Positions 17,988-26,579 of a stretch of 64,000 bases of DNA are shown here, piece after piece; within the stretch, counting starts at the first letter, position 1; each line of letters begins with the position of its first letter. The stretch is from assembly GCA_021817245.1 (NCBI GenBank), contig JAKAVQ010000005.1, forward strand, positions 1 to 64,000. Direction: 5' to 3'. The DNA comes from Thermoplasmata archaeon (lineage in GTDB: Archaea > Thermoplasmatota > Thermoplasmata > Lutacidiplasmatales > UBA184). The notes below the pieces were generated by a model. That model ran no database searches. It saw only the letters and a list, made by a program, of their open reading frames with translations, and was not told the DNA's origin. The translations under genes and the position numbers were made by a program.

Positions 17988-17991
17988 TTAA
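17988..17991 (+). promoter_or_regulatory. TTAA promoter element of the glycosyltransferase operon
   Basis: GTTAAG centred at 17989 is 25 bases upstream of the ATG at 18016, the spacing expected when transcription begins at or next to the start codon. Confidence 0.5.
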
Positions 17992-18015
17992 GCCGAGCGC
18001 GCGTTTCCCCTTCTC

Positions 18016-20085
18016 ATGGCCCGCACCGTGTTCTCTGGGGGCGGCGCGGGCGAGGCCGGGGGTACGGCCGGCGTACCGCAGGTGCCGGGGTCAGCGGGGG
18101 TTCTCCCGGGTACTGTACCGCGCCGACTCGTGGGCGGTGTGGTCGCGTACAACGAGGAACAGCGCCTCGAGCGGGCGGTCCGCTCGCTCCTCCACCAGGA
18201 GCTCCCTGCGGGAGTCGAGTGGGACCGCATCTGGATCGTGGCGAGCGGCTGCACCGACGGGACCGTCACCGCCGCGCAGGCGCTGGCACGGAAAGAACCC
18301 CGGCTCGCCCTCCTGGTCGAGCCCCGGCGGAACGGGAAGTCGGCCGCAATCGGGAGGATCCTCGAACGGGCCCAAGGCGACGCGCTCGTCCTCCTCAATT
18401 CGGATGCGGAGGCCGAACGTGGTGCGGTCCGCGAGCTCTGGACGGCTGCCGCGCCGTGGATCGCGCCCTACGCCGTGATGGGACGTCCGGTCCCGACTGC
18501 CGATGCGAGCGGTCCTTGGCGGGGCCCGCTCGAACTGATGTGGGACCTGCATCACGAGTTTCACCGACACCTCCAGGAGGAAGAAGGAGGAGCTCACCTC
18601 TCGGACGAGTTACTGCTCGTGAGCCTAAACCCCGGGATCTCCCTTCCTCCGGGTGTCATCAACGACGGGTCGTACCTAGGGGTCTGGCTGGCGGGGCGTG
18701 GGGGAAGAAGAATCTACGCGTCGGATGCACGGGTGCGCATCGAAGTGCCGATCCGCCTGAGGGACCACCTGCGACAGCGACGCCGCATTCTGTTCGGAAA
18801 TCACCAAGTGGCCGCGCTTTTGGGTCGCCACCCGTCCACCCTGATCCGCCATGCGTTCGAGCATCCCTTGGCCGCGGCACGTCTGGTCCACACCTCCGTA
18901 CGTCGGCACACACGCGGGTGGTGGCGCTTCGGCGCGCTCGCCGGTGCCGAGCTTGCCGGAGGCCTTCTCTCCGTCTGGGATCGGCTGCCTCCCCAGAGGG
19001 ACCATGTGCGCTGGCGGCGGATCCGCGTTCCGGAGCCATCCGTGACTGAGAGACGCCCCGCTGCGGTGGAGACGGGAGATCCGACCCTATCGCCCATCGA
19101 GCGGCGGGTCTCGGGACTCCTCGAGGTCGCTGCCCGGTTCCGCACCGGCATTCCTCTCCAGGAGTTCGTGCGCCTCCTTCCCGGGGACGGTCCCGAAACC
19201 GCCGAAGCGGCCCGCCGATGGCTGAACGCTCGTCCCGATATCGCGCACCTGGACGGAGAGCTGGTCCTGGCGCCGGGGCTCGAGGTACGGGGCTATCCGC
19301 AGCGAGCGGAACGGGCCGCCGCGTACCGCGGGGAGGCCAAACGACTGATACGAGGCCCTCTGCGATGGGCCCTTCGTTGGACCCGATGTGTCTGCCTCAC
19401 GGGCTCGGCGGCCTACGGGGCTCCCGAAGTCGGGGATGATCTCGACTTCTTCGTCGTCTGTCGCCAAGGGACGCTCTGGGCGTTCCTCGCCTTCGCGTAC
19501 CTGGCCTCGCGCCTCGACCGGATCCGCCACCCCCTTCGCGGTCGGCCCGTCCCCTGCTTCAACTGGGTGGTAGAGGAAGGGACCGCGAGGCACGCGTTCA
19601 CCTCGGGCCGGGGGTTCCTCTTTGCCCGTGAGGCGCTGACGGCCCGTCCCCTCGTCGGCGGCGAGTACTACCGAGGCCTTCTCTACCGGGCGCGATGGAT
19701 GCAACGAGAGATCCCGCGCATGTATCCCGTTCTGCCGGAAGGCTCGGTCCCCCCGGAACCCCCGACCGTCGCAGGGGTCGTGCGCGGGCTCAATCGCGTG
19801 ACCTATCCTTGGCTCGCCGCCTATCTCCAAGCCGCGGGCCTCGTCCGCAACGCCCGCTTCGCCCGTCGGCCCGGCGCGAGCGATGCGCGATTCCGCACCG
19901 AGACCCGGCCCGACCAACTGCTGTTCGCTTCGCGGCGGTTCGAGGCGCTCCGGGCGGAGTACGAGTCGTTCCGGACCGAGACGGCCCCCCCACCCGTCGC
20001 CGCCGTGCACCATCCGCGGCGCGAGTCCGGGACCGGGGCGGGCCTAGCTCGCGGGGCGCGCCGTCGCGCACCCGAGAGATCCTGA
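18016..20085 (+). CDS. GT2 glycosyltransferase fused to nucleotidyltransferase-like domain
   Basis: A 689-aa multidomain protein. Residues ~38-270 are a GT2 glycosyltransferase (VVAYNEEQRLERAVRSLLHQ, then LLNSDAEAERG with the DxD-like motif). A basic linker leads to a winged-helix-like segment (~355-430), then a region with the pol-beta nucleotidyltransferase signature: G463-S464 in LTGSAAYG, followed by D475-L-D477-F. The third carboxylate was not identified, so activity is uncertain. The C-terminus is Arg-rich. A methyltransferase gene follows 22 bases later, so both probably act on the same glycan or lipid substrate. Confidence 0.75.
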   Translation: MARTVFSGGGAGEAGGTAGVPQVPGSAGVLPGTVPRRLVGGVVAYNEEQRLERAVRSLLHQELPAGVEWDRIWIVASGCTDGTVTAAQALARKEPRLALLVEPRRNGKSAAIGRILERAQGDALVLLNSDAEAERGAVRELWTAAAPWIAPYAVMGRPVPTADASGPWRGPLELMWDLHHEFHRHLQEEEGGAHLSDELLLVSLNPGISLPPGVINDGSYLGVWLAGRGGRRIYASDARVRIEVPIRLRDHLRQRRRILFGNHQVAALLGRHPSTLIRHAFEHPLAAARLVHTSVRRHTRGWWRFGALAGAELAGGLLSVWDRLPPQRDHVRWRRIRVPEPSVTERRPAAVETGDPTLSPIERRVSGLLEVAARFRTGIPLQEFVRLLPGDGPETAEAARRWLNARPDIAHLDGELVLAPGLEVRGYPQRAERAAAYRGEAKRLIRGPLRWALRWTRCVCLTGSAAYGAPEVGDDLDFFVVCRQGTLWAFLAFAYLASRLDRIRHPLRGRPVPCFNWVVEEGTARHAFTSGRGFLFAREALTARPLVGGEYYRGLLYRARWMQREIPRMYPVLPEGSVPPEPPTVAGVVRGLNRVTYPWLAAYLQAAGLVRNARFARRPGASDARFRTETRPDQLLFASRRFEALRAEYESFRTETAPPPVAAVHHPRRESGTGAGLARGARRRAPERS

Positions 20086-20107
20086 CGGTTCCCCGCAAAC
20101 GACCTCG

Positions 20108-21319
20108 ATGGAGCAGGGAGTGACCGTCCACGCCTCGCGCGGGGATCGCACGGCATCGGCCATGGGCCCGGAGGAGGCACCGTTGCACCCACTCACCTTG
20201 GCCGTCGAAGGAGGGACCGTCTCGCTTGGGTTCGTGCAGGAAGCGGATGACATCTTCCTCGTGGGCCGGGATCGATCCGCGCGTTGGCCGGTCGACATCC
20301 TTCGCCGGGGAGAGGCGACCGTCCGGGTCGGAGAGAGGGAGGTCCGCGGGTCGGTCGAGCTGATCACGTCGCGTTCGGAACGGGACGGCATACTGGAGCA
20401 GTTCCGGGCCAAGTATGGCGCCGAGCGCTACGAACGATGGTACGGCAACCCCTCCCGTGTCCTTAGGCTGCGCCTCGCTCGCGGACCGACGGAGCCGCGC
20501 TTTCCGGACCGCTACGCCGGCTGGCTCGAGGCCGAGTTCGATAACGTGGCGGCCGATTACGACCACCATATCCTCGACAACCGCATCAACCGGCTGCTGC
20601 GCGACCGCTCGCTTTCCCTCCTTCGTCCGCTCTTCTCGGGTCGCCGGCACCTCCTCGAGATCGGGTGCGGGTCGGGTATGGAGACGCTGCCGCTTTTGAG
20701 GGAGGGCCACGAGCTGTACTGCGTCGACATCTCCGAGCGCATGCTCGAGGTCGTCCGGGCCAAGGCCCGGGAGGAAGGGCTCTCCGAGCGCCTCCGGACC
20801 CGACGGCTGACCGCGAGCGAGATCGCGGAATTGGCGAAGGAGGTCGGTACTGGAGCGTTCCAGGGGGCCTATTCGACCTTCGGAGCACTCAACTGCGAGC
20901 CGGACCTACGACGGGTGGCCCGGGGTCTTCACCCCCTACTGCGCCCAGACGGCCGCTTCCTTGCCGGGGTCTACAACCGCTGGTGTCTCTTCGAGCTCCT
21001 CGGGTACGGGGTCACGGGCCGGTTCGGCCGGGCGTTCGGCCGGGCCGCGAACCCGGTCCGGGTCGGGGCATCTCGGTTCTGCGTGGACGTGTACTCCTAC
21101 TCGGCCGCCACGTTCTACTCGACCTTTCGGGACGAGTTCGTCCGCGTGGATCTGCGGGCGGTCCCCATCCTCCTCCCTCCGTCCGATCTCGTCCAATACG
21201 CCGAGCGCTTTGCTCGGCGCTTCGAGCTCCTCGAGCGGTGGGACCGAAGCTGGTCGAAGCGGTGGCCGTTCTCGGTCCTCGGCGACCACTTCCTCATGAC
21301 CCTCGCGCCGCGGCCCTAA
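20108..21319 (+). CDS. split-barrel domain fused to SAM-dependent methyltransferase
   Basis: A 403-aa fusion. Residues ~25-125 look like a flavin/F420-type split beta-barrel (DDIFLVGRDRSARWPVDILRRG, then KYGAERYERWYGN), as in deazaflavin-dependent nitroreductase-like or pyridoxamine-oxidase-like proteins. Residues ~140-400 are a class I methyltransferase: motif I LLEIGCGSGMETLPLL, then LYCVDISERMLEVV, and later LHPLLRPDGRFLAGVYN. The gene is 22 bases after the GT2 fusion gene on the same strand. A later ATG at 20162 would keep both domains. Substrate unknown. Confidence 0.75.
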   Translation: MEQGVTVHASRGDRTASAMGPEEAPLHPLTLAVEGGTVSLGFVQEADDIFLVGRDRSARWPVDILRRGEATVRVGEREVRGSVELITSRSERDGILEQFRAKYGAERYERWYGNPSRVLRLRLARGPTEPRFPDRYAGWLEAEFDNVAADYDHHILDNRINRLLRDRSLSLLRPLFSGRRHLLEIGCGSGMETLPLLREGHELYCVDISERMLEVVRAKAREEGLSERLRTRRLTASEIAELAKEVGTGAFQGAYSTFGALNCEPDLRRVARGLHPLLRPDGRFLAGVYNRWCLFELLGYGVTGRFGRAFGRAANPVRVGASRFCVDVYSYSAATFYSTFRDEFVRVDLRAVPILLPPSDLVQYAERFARRFELLERWDRSWSKRWPFSVLGDHFLMTLAPRP

Positions 21320-21370
21320 CCTCGTCCGGGACGTCACACGCAACGTCGGGGCTGTCGGGGGTCCGGCGGT

Positions 21371-22222
21371 TCAAAGCCCCGCGCGGTCGAGGCGACCCCA
21401 CCGAGCCGGAGCGAGAAACCCGCGCATCAACCGTAGAAAGAACACGGGGCTGTACAGCACGTTCCCCGCCTTGCGGCTGTTCATGTGCATCAGCAGCACC
21501 ACCATCGCGGCGTACGCGAGCTCTCGCGGACTCCAGCCCGAGGAGCGCCGGATCGCGGCCCCCTGGAACTCCGGCCAATGCGGGGCGCCCCGGAAGGTGC
21601 CGGCGTGCCGCATCGCATCGGGGACGTAGCGGACCACGCGTCCCTGCGCTCGGGCCGCCCGCTGAAGGTAGTAGGTCTCCCGCCCCTGCGCATCGTCCGG
21701 GATCCGGGCCGCCAGCGACCAGTTCCTTCCGATGACGGTGAGTCCCAACGGAAGTCCGTAGCGGTACCGGTGGCCCACGGACATCCCCACGACCGCGGCC
21801 GTCCCGGGTCGCGCGTACTCGCGAAGAGCCCGGGAGTAGAACTCGGGGCTCACGATCTCCACGTCGCTGTCCAGGAAGAGGACCGGATCGGTATCCGCGA
21901 GCTCGAGCGCACGGTTCCGCGCCGCCCCGAGCCCGAGGTCCTCCTCGTGCAGCTCCGCCCCGGCCCGCCGGGCGATCTCTCGGGTGGCGTCCCGGCTATG
22001 CCGATCGACCACGATCAGCCGATGGACCGGCAAGAAACGTCGGGCGGATGCGAGGGCGCGTTCGAGCGTCGCGCCGGACTCGTAGGTGGCGACGAGCACG
22101 TCCGTCCGCGGAAGCGCCCCGGGCGTCGCGGCCGGCTCGGGAACCGTCGATCGGGTCCCGGGGCGTCGTGGGGGCGCGGACCCGCCGTTCGCCGGCTCGC
22201 CAGTCTCTCCCATCGTCCCCAC
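21371..22222 (-). CDS. GT2 family glycosyltransferase
   Basis: A 283-aa GT-A-fold glycosyltransferase. After a disordered N-terminal ~38 residues it shows DVLVATYESGATLERALAS, the LIVVDRHSRDATREIA segment, and the nucleotide-sugar/metal-binding DxD as FLDSDVEIVS. The C-terminal half contains MHMNSRKAGN and a hydrophobic stretch that may associate with the membrane. It starts 3 bases after the stop of the secreted WNG-repeat protein and is cotranscribed with it. It probably adds a sugar to a surface protein or lipid. Confidence 0.87.
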   Translation of the reverse strand: MGTMGETGEPANGGSAPPRRPGTRSTVPEPAATPGALPRTDVLVATYESGATLERALASARRFLPVHRLIVVDRHSRDATREIARRAGAELHEEDLGLGAARNRALELADTDPVLFLDSDVEIVSPEFYSRALREYARPGTAAVVGMSVGHRYRYGLPLGLTVIGRNWSLAARIPDDAQGRETYYLQRAARAQGRVVRYVPDAMRHAGTFRGAPHWPEFQGAAIRRSSGWSPRELAYAAMVVLLMHMNSRKAGNVLYSPVFFLRLMRGFLAPARWGRLDRAGL

Positions 22223-22225
22223 CCC

Positions 22226-23428
22226 CTACGGTCCGGGTCCCCAAGCGAGGAGTCCGAGCGCGCCCACGCCGTGGCCGGTCGTCAGGTTATAGTTCCCCTC
22301 GCCGACGATCCAGTAGGCATCTGTTCCCAGAAATGGGGCCGGTACCGCGCCCTGGATCTCTCCACCAGCGAAGTCGACCGGGATTCGACCGGAAAGGTCG
22401 GTCCAGAGGACTCCGGCTCCCATCCCGGAACTCTGCAGCAACACGGGGGTGTCTCCCCCGGTGGGCCCGACCCCCCGGCCCCCTACGAGAAGGCTGCCAT
22501 CGGCGTCGATCACCACCAGGGTGACCATCTGCGAGTACTCCGCCGGGATCGGCAGGGGCACGACCGCGGAAGAAGGACCCTCCACGATCCCGAGACGTCC
22601 TCCGAACCCGCCGACGATCCAGCTCGTCCCCGTCCAGGCGCCCGAGAACACTCCGTTCCCGACGATCGGTGATCGAGGGATCAGATCGGAGTACTCCGCT
22701 CCCCGCAGAAGTCCGAAGATCCCCCCGCCCCCTACGAGCCACTCGGCTCCGTTCCACTCCAACAGCTGCACCCAGCCGCGCGGCTCGTGGCCGACCAGAC
22801 GGCCGCTCAGGTCCCGGAAGACACCGCCCTCCCAGGACAGGAGCACCGGGCCCCGCGTCGAGTTCCCTCCGATCAGCCAGGCGGTCCCGTTCCAACCGAT
22901 CGAGAAGATCCCGCCGCCACCGAAGAAGCCCGCGACCCCTTCGCTCCAGTTCGTCGTGGTGCCGTCCCGGAGCGTCACTAGGGCCCCCATGTTCGAGCCC
23001 CCCGCGAACCGCTGACCGCCAAAGAGCCAGGTCGAACCGTTCCAGCCGATGCCGTACACTCCTCCTTGGGCGAACTCCGAGGCGATCGCGGGGGTCCAGT
23101 TCTGTACGCGGGGCCCCGTCGGGCCGATCGAGAGGCCCGCGAGAACCGGCAGCGAAAAGTCCGTGGGTTTGTCGTAGACGCCGATCCCGCCGAGAAAGGA
23201 GGCGGTCCCGTTCGACCCGCCCGAGAGGATCACCCCCGGGTAAAAGGTGTTCCCCAGCGGGCCGGCCAGGCTCCCCATCTCGACGGAGGGCGCGATGGAC
23301 GCGGAGGGCACGAGAGCCATCGGAACCAGCGTGCCGGCCAGCGTCAGGAGGACGCCGAAGAGCAGCACGGCCGCTCCTCGCCGTCCCTCGGACTGCCTCG
23401 GGGACGAGAATCGCTCGGGGGGGGACAT
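22226..23428 (-). CDS. secreted WNG-repeat beta-propeller-like protein
   Basis: A 400-aa exported protein with an N-terminal hydrophobic segment (AAVLLFGVLLTLAGTLVPMAL) acting as signal peptide or anchor. The body is built of repeats of about 45-50 residues, each closing with a G-x-x-W-N/T-G-x-x-W-h-x-GG motif: YGIGWNGSTWLFGG, FSIGWNGTAWLIGG, LLEWNGAEWLVGG, FSGAWTGTSWIVGG and a degenerate copy YWIVGEG. This suggests a beta-propeller. Several N-x-S/T sequons are present. It is followed by a GT2 gene 3 bases later, so glycosylation is plausible. Confidence 0.75.
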   Translation of the reverse strand: MSPPERFSSPRQSEGRRGAAVLLFGVLLTLAGTLVPMALVPSASIAPSVEMGSLAGPLGNTFYPGVILSGGSNGTASFLGGIGVYDKPTDFSLPVLAGLSIGPTGPRVQNWTPAIASEFAQGGVYGIGWNGSTWLFGGQRFAGGSNMGALVTLRDGTTTNWSEGVAGFFGGGGIFSIGWNGTAWLIGGNSTRGPVLLSWEGGVFRDLSGRLVGHEPRGWVQLLEWNGAEWLVGGGGIFGLLRGAEYSDLIPRSPIVGNGVFSGAWTGTSWIVGGFGGRLGIVEGPSSAVVPLPIPAEYSQMVTLVVIDADGSLLVGGRGVGPTGGDTPVLLQSSGMGAGVLWTDLSGRIPVDFAGGEIQGAVPAPFLGTDAYWIVGEGNYNLTTGHGVGALGLLAWGPGP

Positions 23429-23601
23429 CGCTCTCCCCCGTCAGCGGCAGCCCCCATAAACCGCCGTCGGGGAGCGGGACCCGCCGGGGACGCCGGGAGA
23501 CCTCCCCCGGCCGCGACGGACAAAGCATTCGGGCGAATCCCTCCCTGCGGGACTCGCCCGGACCCCCGCGCAGGATTCGTCGTCTCGACCGGACGCGGCG
23601 A

Positions 23602-23805
23602 TCAGTCCCGGAGGGCGAACACAATGTCCGGAATGTGGTAGTCCAGGTCCTCCACCACTCGATCCCCCACGGGACGCCGCCGCAGTACGATACCGCCCCG
23701 GTGGAGCAGGAAAAGGTACGAGCAGCTCCACGTATCGATCCCGAGGCATAGCCCATGCTCGGAGAGCAGGTACTTGATCGGAAGTCGCTCGGAAAGGATC
23801 TTCAC
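23602..23805 (-). CDS. 67-aa hypothetical protein coupled to GT-C gene
   Basis: A short gene whose ATG overlaps the stop of the upstream GT-C-like gene as ATGA (23802-23805), strong evidence of translation. The sequence is unusually non-Arg/Pro for a random frame here and contains KYLLSEHGLCLGIDTWSCSYLFLLHRG and DYHIPDIVFALRD. Two cysteines and several histidines are present but form no clear metal motif. It could be a small partner of the membrane glycosyltransferase. Function unknown. Confidence 0.6.
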   Translation of the reverse strand: MKILSERLPIKYLLSEHGLCLGIDTWSCSYLFLLHRGGIVLRRRPVGDRVVEDLDYHIPDIVFALRD

Positions 23806-25310
23806 TCGTGCCCTCCCCGGGACGACTCCGCGACCTCGGGCCGGCTCATCTCACTTTCCGCTTCGGTCCGGGTCGCAAGCGCGGGCTTCCGCTCGAGCTC
23901 CCGGCCCGACCGGGGCTCTACCCCGGTCCCCTCGGTCCGCCGGTGCGTCGTGGGGCCCCGCCGGCCCCGGAGCCGCCGAACGACCTCGTGCGGCCACGGT
24001 AGAGGCGCCGGTTCGTCCCGAAGGTACGTCAGGGCGATCTGGATCAACGTCGCGGTGACGGCGACCGCGAGGAGGATCAACAGGACGGTCCGTACGAGCC
24101 CGTAGGAGTCGTTGGCGTCGAGCTGCGTGGTAAGTGAGGGGAGGCCCGTGTCGATCGGGCCGAGAAATCGGAGGCCGAAGTCGTTGTTGACGACAAGGTC
24201 TGCGAGCCCCACGGCCACGGAAACCCGGAACAGCGGCGCCCGACCCGGGTGGAAGATCACGACATCGAGTACGAACAGGCCGAAGAGGTAGAGCAGGTAC
24301 TGCTCGTAGAGACCCCAGCGCAGCAGGAGGAAGACGGTGACCACGAGCAGGAGAGCGCGCAGCTCGAGACCCGGGGACGACGGACGCACCCAGCGGGCCG
24401 CCGTCCTTCCGGCGAAGATGACGCCGGGGACCCAGAGGTACGGCATCACAGTGTAGAACTCCGGAACGCGGTCCAGCACCGTGGTCACGGGGCCGAGCCC
24501 CAGCAGGAAGGCGTAGTTCATCCCGAGGCCCTCCCCGCGGGATTGCGAGAGGGCGACGCTGGCGAGGCCCTGCGTCCCGAACGGCGCCAGCGTCCAGTGC
24601 ATCGCCGCGAAGACCGCCACGGTGACGAGACCGGGGATCAGGAGCGCCACGAGCCAGGACGCCCGCCGCCAGCCCCGCTCCCGAAAGAGCTCGAGCGGGA
24701 GGAAGATCACGGTCAGCCACTTCACCAGGATCCCGATCCCGTTGACCAGGTTCCGTTCCAGCGGTCCGCGGGCGTACAAGAGCAGCAGGAGCAGCAGCAC
24801 CACGATCGCGTCGAATTGGCCCCAAATCGCGGTGATGATGATCGCGTAGGGGAAGAACGACCAGAACGTCGCGAGGCGGAGACCCAGCCGTCGGTTGTTC
24901 GTCCACCGCACGGCCAGCGCGTTCAACAGGTAGGCGGACGCGACGTCGGCGAGGATCCCGGGCTGCTTCAGAAGGAAGTAGAAGACGAAGCGGTTCCCGT
25001 GGCCGACCGCCGCCCAGAACTGATAGAGCGCGCCGAGGAGCAACGGCCAGAACGGAAGGTAGGCGGCCGAGGTCAGGGTCGTCCCGAGGTAGGAGAAGCT
25101 CAGCCCGGGCACCGCAGGCCAGAAGGCAGAGTACGGGTTTTGGCCGTGCGCCACCACGTACGTCGTCCGGATCCACGACTCGAAGTCGTACGGATGACCG
25201 GTCCAAAACGAGAACGCTTCTCGTACGAGGAGCCCGAGCAGGAGCACGCTCCCGACGCGGGTTGGTCTTCGCCACCCACGCGCTGCCCAACGTCGAAGTC
25301 GAAAGACCAT
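23802..25310 (-). CDS. multipass GT-C-like glycosyltransferase
   Basis: A 502-aa integral membrane protein with roughly ten to eleven transmembrane helices and a ~75-residue charged C-terminal tail. The first extracytoplasmic loop has HPYDFESWIRTTYVVAHGQNPYS, like the acidic catalytic loop of GT-C mannosyltransferases (DUF2029/PIG-M-like), and later loops have FPYAIIITAIWGQFDA, also typical. Such enzymes take sugars from polyprenyl-phosphate donors outside the membrane. It lies beside GT2 and secreted-protein genes, consistent with surface glycosylation. Donor and acceptor are unknown. Confidence 0.75.
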   Translation of the reverse strand: MVFRLRRWAARGWRRPTRVGSVLLLGLLVREAFSFWTGHPYDFESWIRTTYVVAHGQNPYSAFWPAVPGLSFSYLGTTLTSAAYLPFWPLLLGALYQFWAAVGHGNRFVFYFLLKQPGILADVASAYLLNALAVRWTNNRRLGLRLATFWSFFPYAIIITAIWGQFDAIVVLLLLLLLYARGPLERNLVNGIGILVKWLTVIFLPLELFRERGWRRASWLVALLIPGLVTVAVFAAMHWTLAPFGTQGLASVALSQSRGEGLGMNYAFLLGLGPVTTVLDRVPEFYTVMPYLWVPGVIFAGRTAARWVRPSSPGLELRALLLVVTVFLLLRWGLYEQYLLYLFGLFVLDVVIFHPGRAPLFRVSVAVGLADLVVNNDFGLRFLGPIDTGLPSLTTQLDANDSYGLVRTVLLILLAVAVTATLIQIALTYLRDEPAPLPWPHEVVRRLRGRRGPTTHRRTEGTGVEPRSGRELERKPALATRTEAESEMSRPEVAESSRGGHE

Positions 25311-25489
25311 GCGACGCTCTCCGAACCGGAGCGCGACTAATAGGCACCGGTTCCCCCGCGTTCCCCGGCCGAGAGAGGCGTCGGCCGCGGTTCGGCGCGC
25401 GAAGGTCCGGAGAGACCCACCGGAACCGCCCCAACGGTCACCCTTGGCGGACGCTAATACGCCTCGAGGGATCGAGCCGGTCGCGGAGT

Positions 25490-25882
25490 GTGTGGCGAGT
25501 GACGCGACCCATCGCCGCCGGTGTCGTCACGGCCCTGGGGGGATTCTTCATCCTGGTCGGCGGTGCGGTCCTCGCGCTCGTGGGCGATCTCCTCGCCGCC
25601 GTCTTCGGCTCCGTGAGCGGCCTGTTCTTCCTCGGGGTCGTTCTCGGATCGCTCACGATCGTCCGGGGCGTGTTGATGCTGGCGGTCCCGGGCGGCCACT
25701 CCATCTGGGGCATCCTCGCGATCGTCTTCGGGTTTGGAAGCATCCCGTTCGCGCTCGGCGGGTTCATCGCGGGATTCGTCCTCACGCTGGTCGGGGGGGT
25801 CCTGGCGCTGCATTGGCGCCCGCCTCCACCGGAACGGATCGTTACGGTGACGGCCCGGGTCCTACCGCCCGACGCGCCGTGA
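25490..25882 (+). CDS. four-helix membrane protein
   Basis: A ~130-aa membrane protein with four transmembrane segments (IAAGVVTALGGFFILVGGAVLALV, GLFFLGVVLGSLTIVRGVLML, ILAIVFGFGSIPFALGGFI, AGFVLTLVGGVLAL) rich in glycine. No ATG precedes the first helix closely; GTG 25490 was chosen because TAATAC (25455-25460) sits 30-35 bases upstream; GTG 25499 is equally possible. The tail is polar. Resembles small archaeal DUF-type membrane proteins with unknown role. Confidence 0.7.
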   Translation: MWRVTRPIAAGVVTALGGFFILVGGAVLALVGDLLAAVFGSVSGLFFLGVVLGSLTIVRGVLMLAVPGGHSIWGILAIVFGFGSIPFALGGFIAGFVLTLVGGVLALHWRPPPPERIVTVTARVLPPDAP

Positions 25883-26000
25883 ATCCCGGCAACCAGGTCG
25901 GGCGCCCCTAGTGTCCCTCCCCTGGACCCCCCGGACGAACTAAGAGCGGAGGGCGGTCTCCCGTTCCACCGGAGGCGTCCGAACGGTACGACCGACCCCG

Positions 26001-26579
26001 ATGTCGCTCCTCTACGAGCTGGGGGCCGGTCTCGTCCTCGGGTTCTCGTTGACGATCCCCCCGGGACCGATGAACGCGTTCATTGCCGCGGAGACCGTCC
26101 GCTCCTGGCGCCGCGGGGTCGTCGCCGGCCTCGGCGCGATGAGCGCGGATGCGCTCCTCGCGGTCGTCGTCTACTCGCTGTCCGCCTCGGTCGACCTCCA
26201 CGAGTACGTGCGCGCCGTATACGCGATCGGGGCGGCCGTGCTGACGTACTTCGGCGTACGGCTCCTCCTTCCGCCGACGTCCGCCGAACCCCTCGGGGTC
26301 GTCGCGCACGCCCGTACGTACTCGACCGCCCTCGGTCTCGGACTCAGCAATCCGTTCCAGATCCTCTGGTGGCTCACGGCCGGCCTCGCGTTCGCGTACG
26401 CGGGCGGGCCCGAGCTGTTTCTCGGGCTGTTCGGAGCGATCCTCATCTGGATCGTAGCGTTTCCGCTTGCGCTCCACGTCGGAACCCACCGGTCCGTGCG
26501 CGTTGCCGAGGCCGTGAGGCTGGTCTCGGGCGCGGCGCTCGTCGCCTTCGCGGTCTACTTCGTCGTCCTGGCGGTGTGA
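26001..26579 (+). CDS. LysE/RhtB family transporter
   Basis: A 192-aa transporter of the LysE superfamily, which exports amino acids or related solutes by proton antiport. It has six likely membrane helices and the family hallmark in the first loop, FSLTIPPGPMNAFIAAET (the P-G-P motif), then RRGVVAGLGAMSADALL and the later GLGLSNPFQILWW motif. Its 3' end overlaps the convergent msrA gene by 25 bases. Substrate unknown. Confidence 0.88.
   Translation: MSLLYELGAGLVLGFSLTIPPGPMNAFIAAETVRSWRRGVVAGLGAMSADALLAVVVYSLSASVDLHEYVRAVYAIGAAVLTYFGVRLLLPPTSAEPLGVVAHARTYSTALGLGLSNPFQILWWLTAGLAFAYAGGPELFLGLFGAILIWIVAFPLALHVGTHRSVRVAEAVRLVSGAALVAFAVYFVVLAV

Noticed and set aside
24760-24800. AGC/AGG-rich short repeat in the GT-C gene
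   Set aside because: It encodes a run of leucines in a membrane helix, not an independent repeat element.
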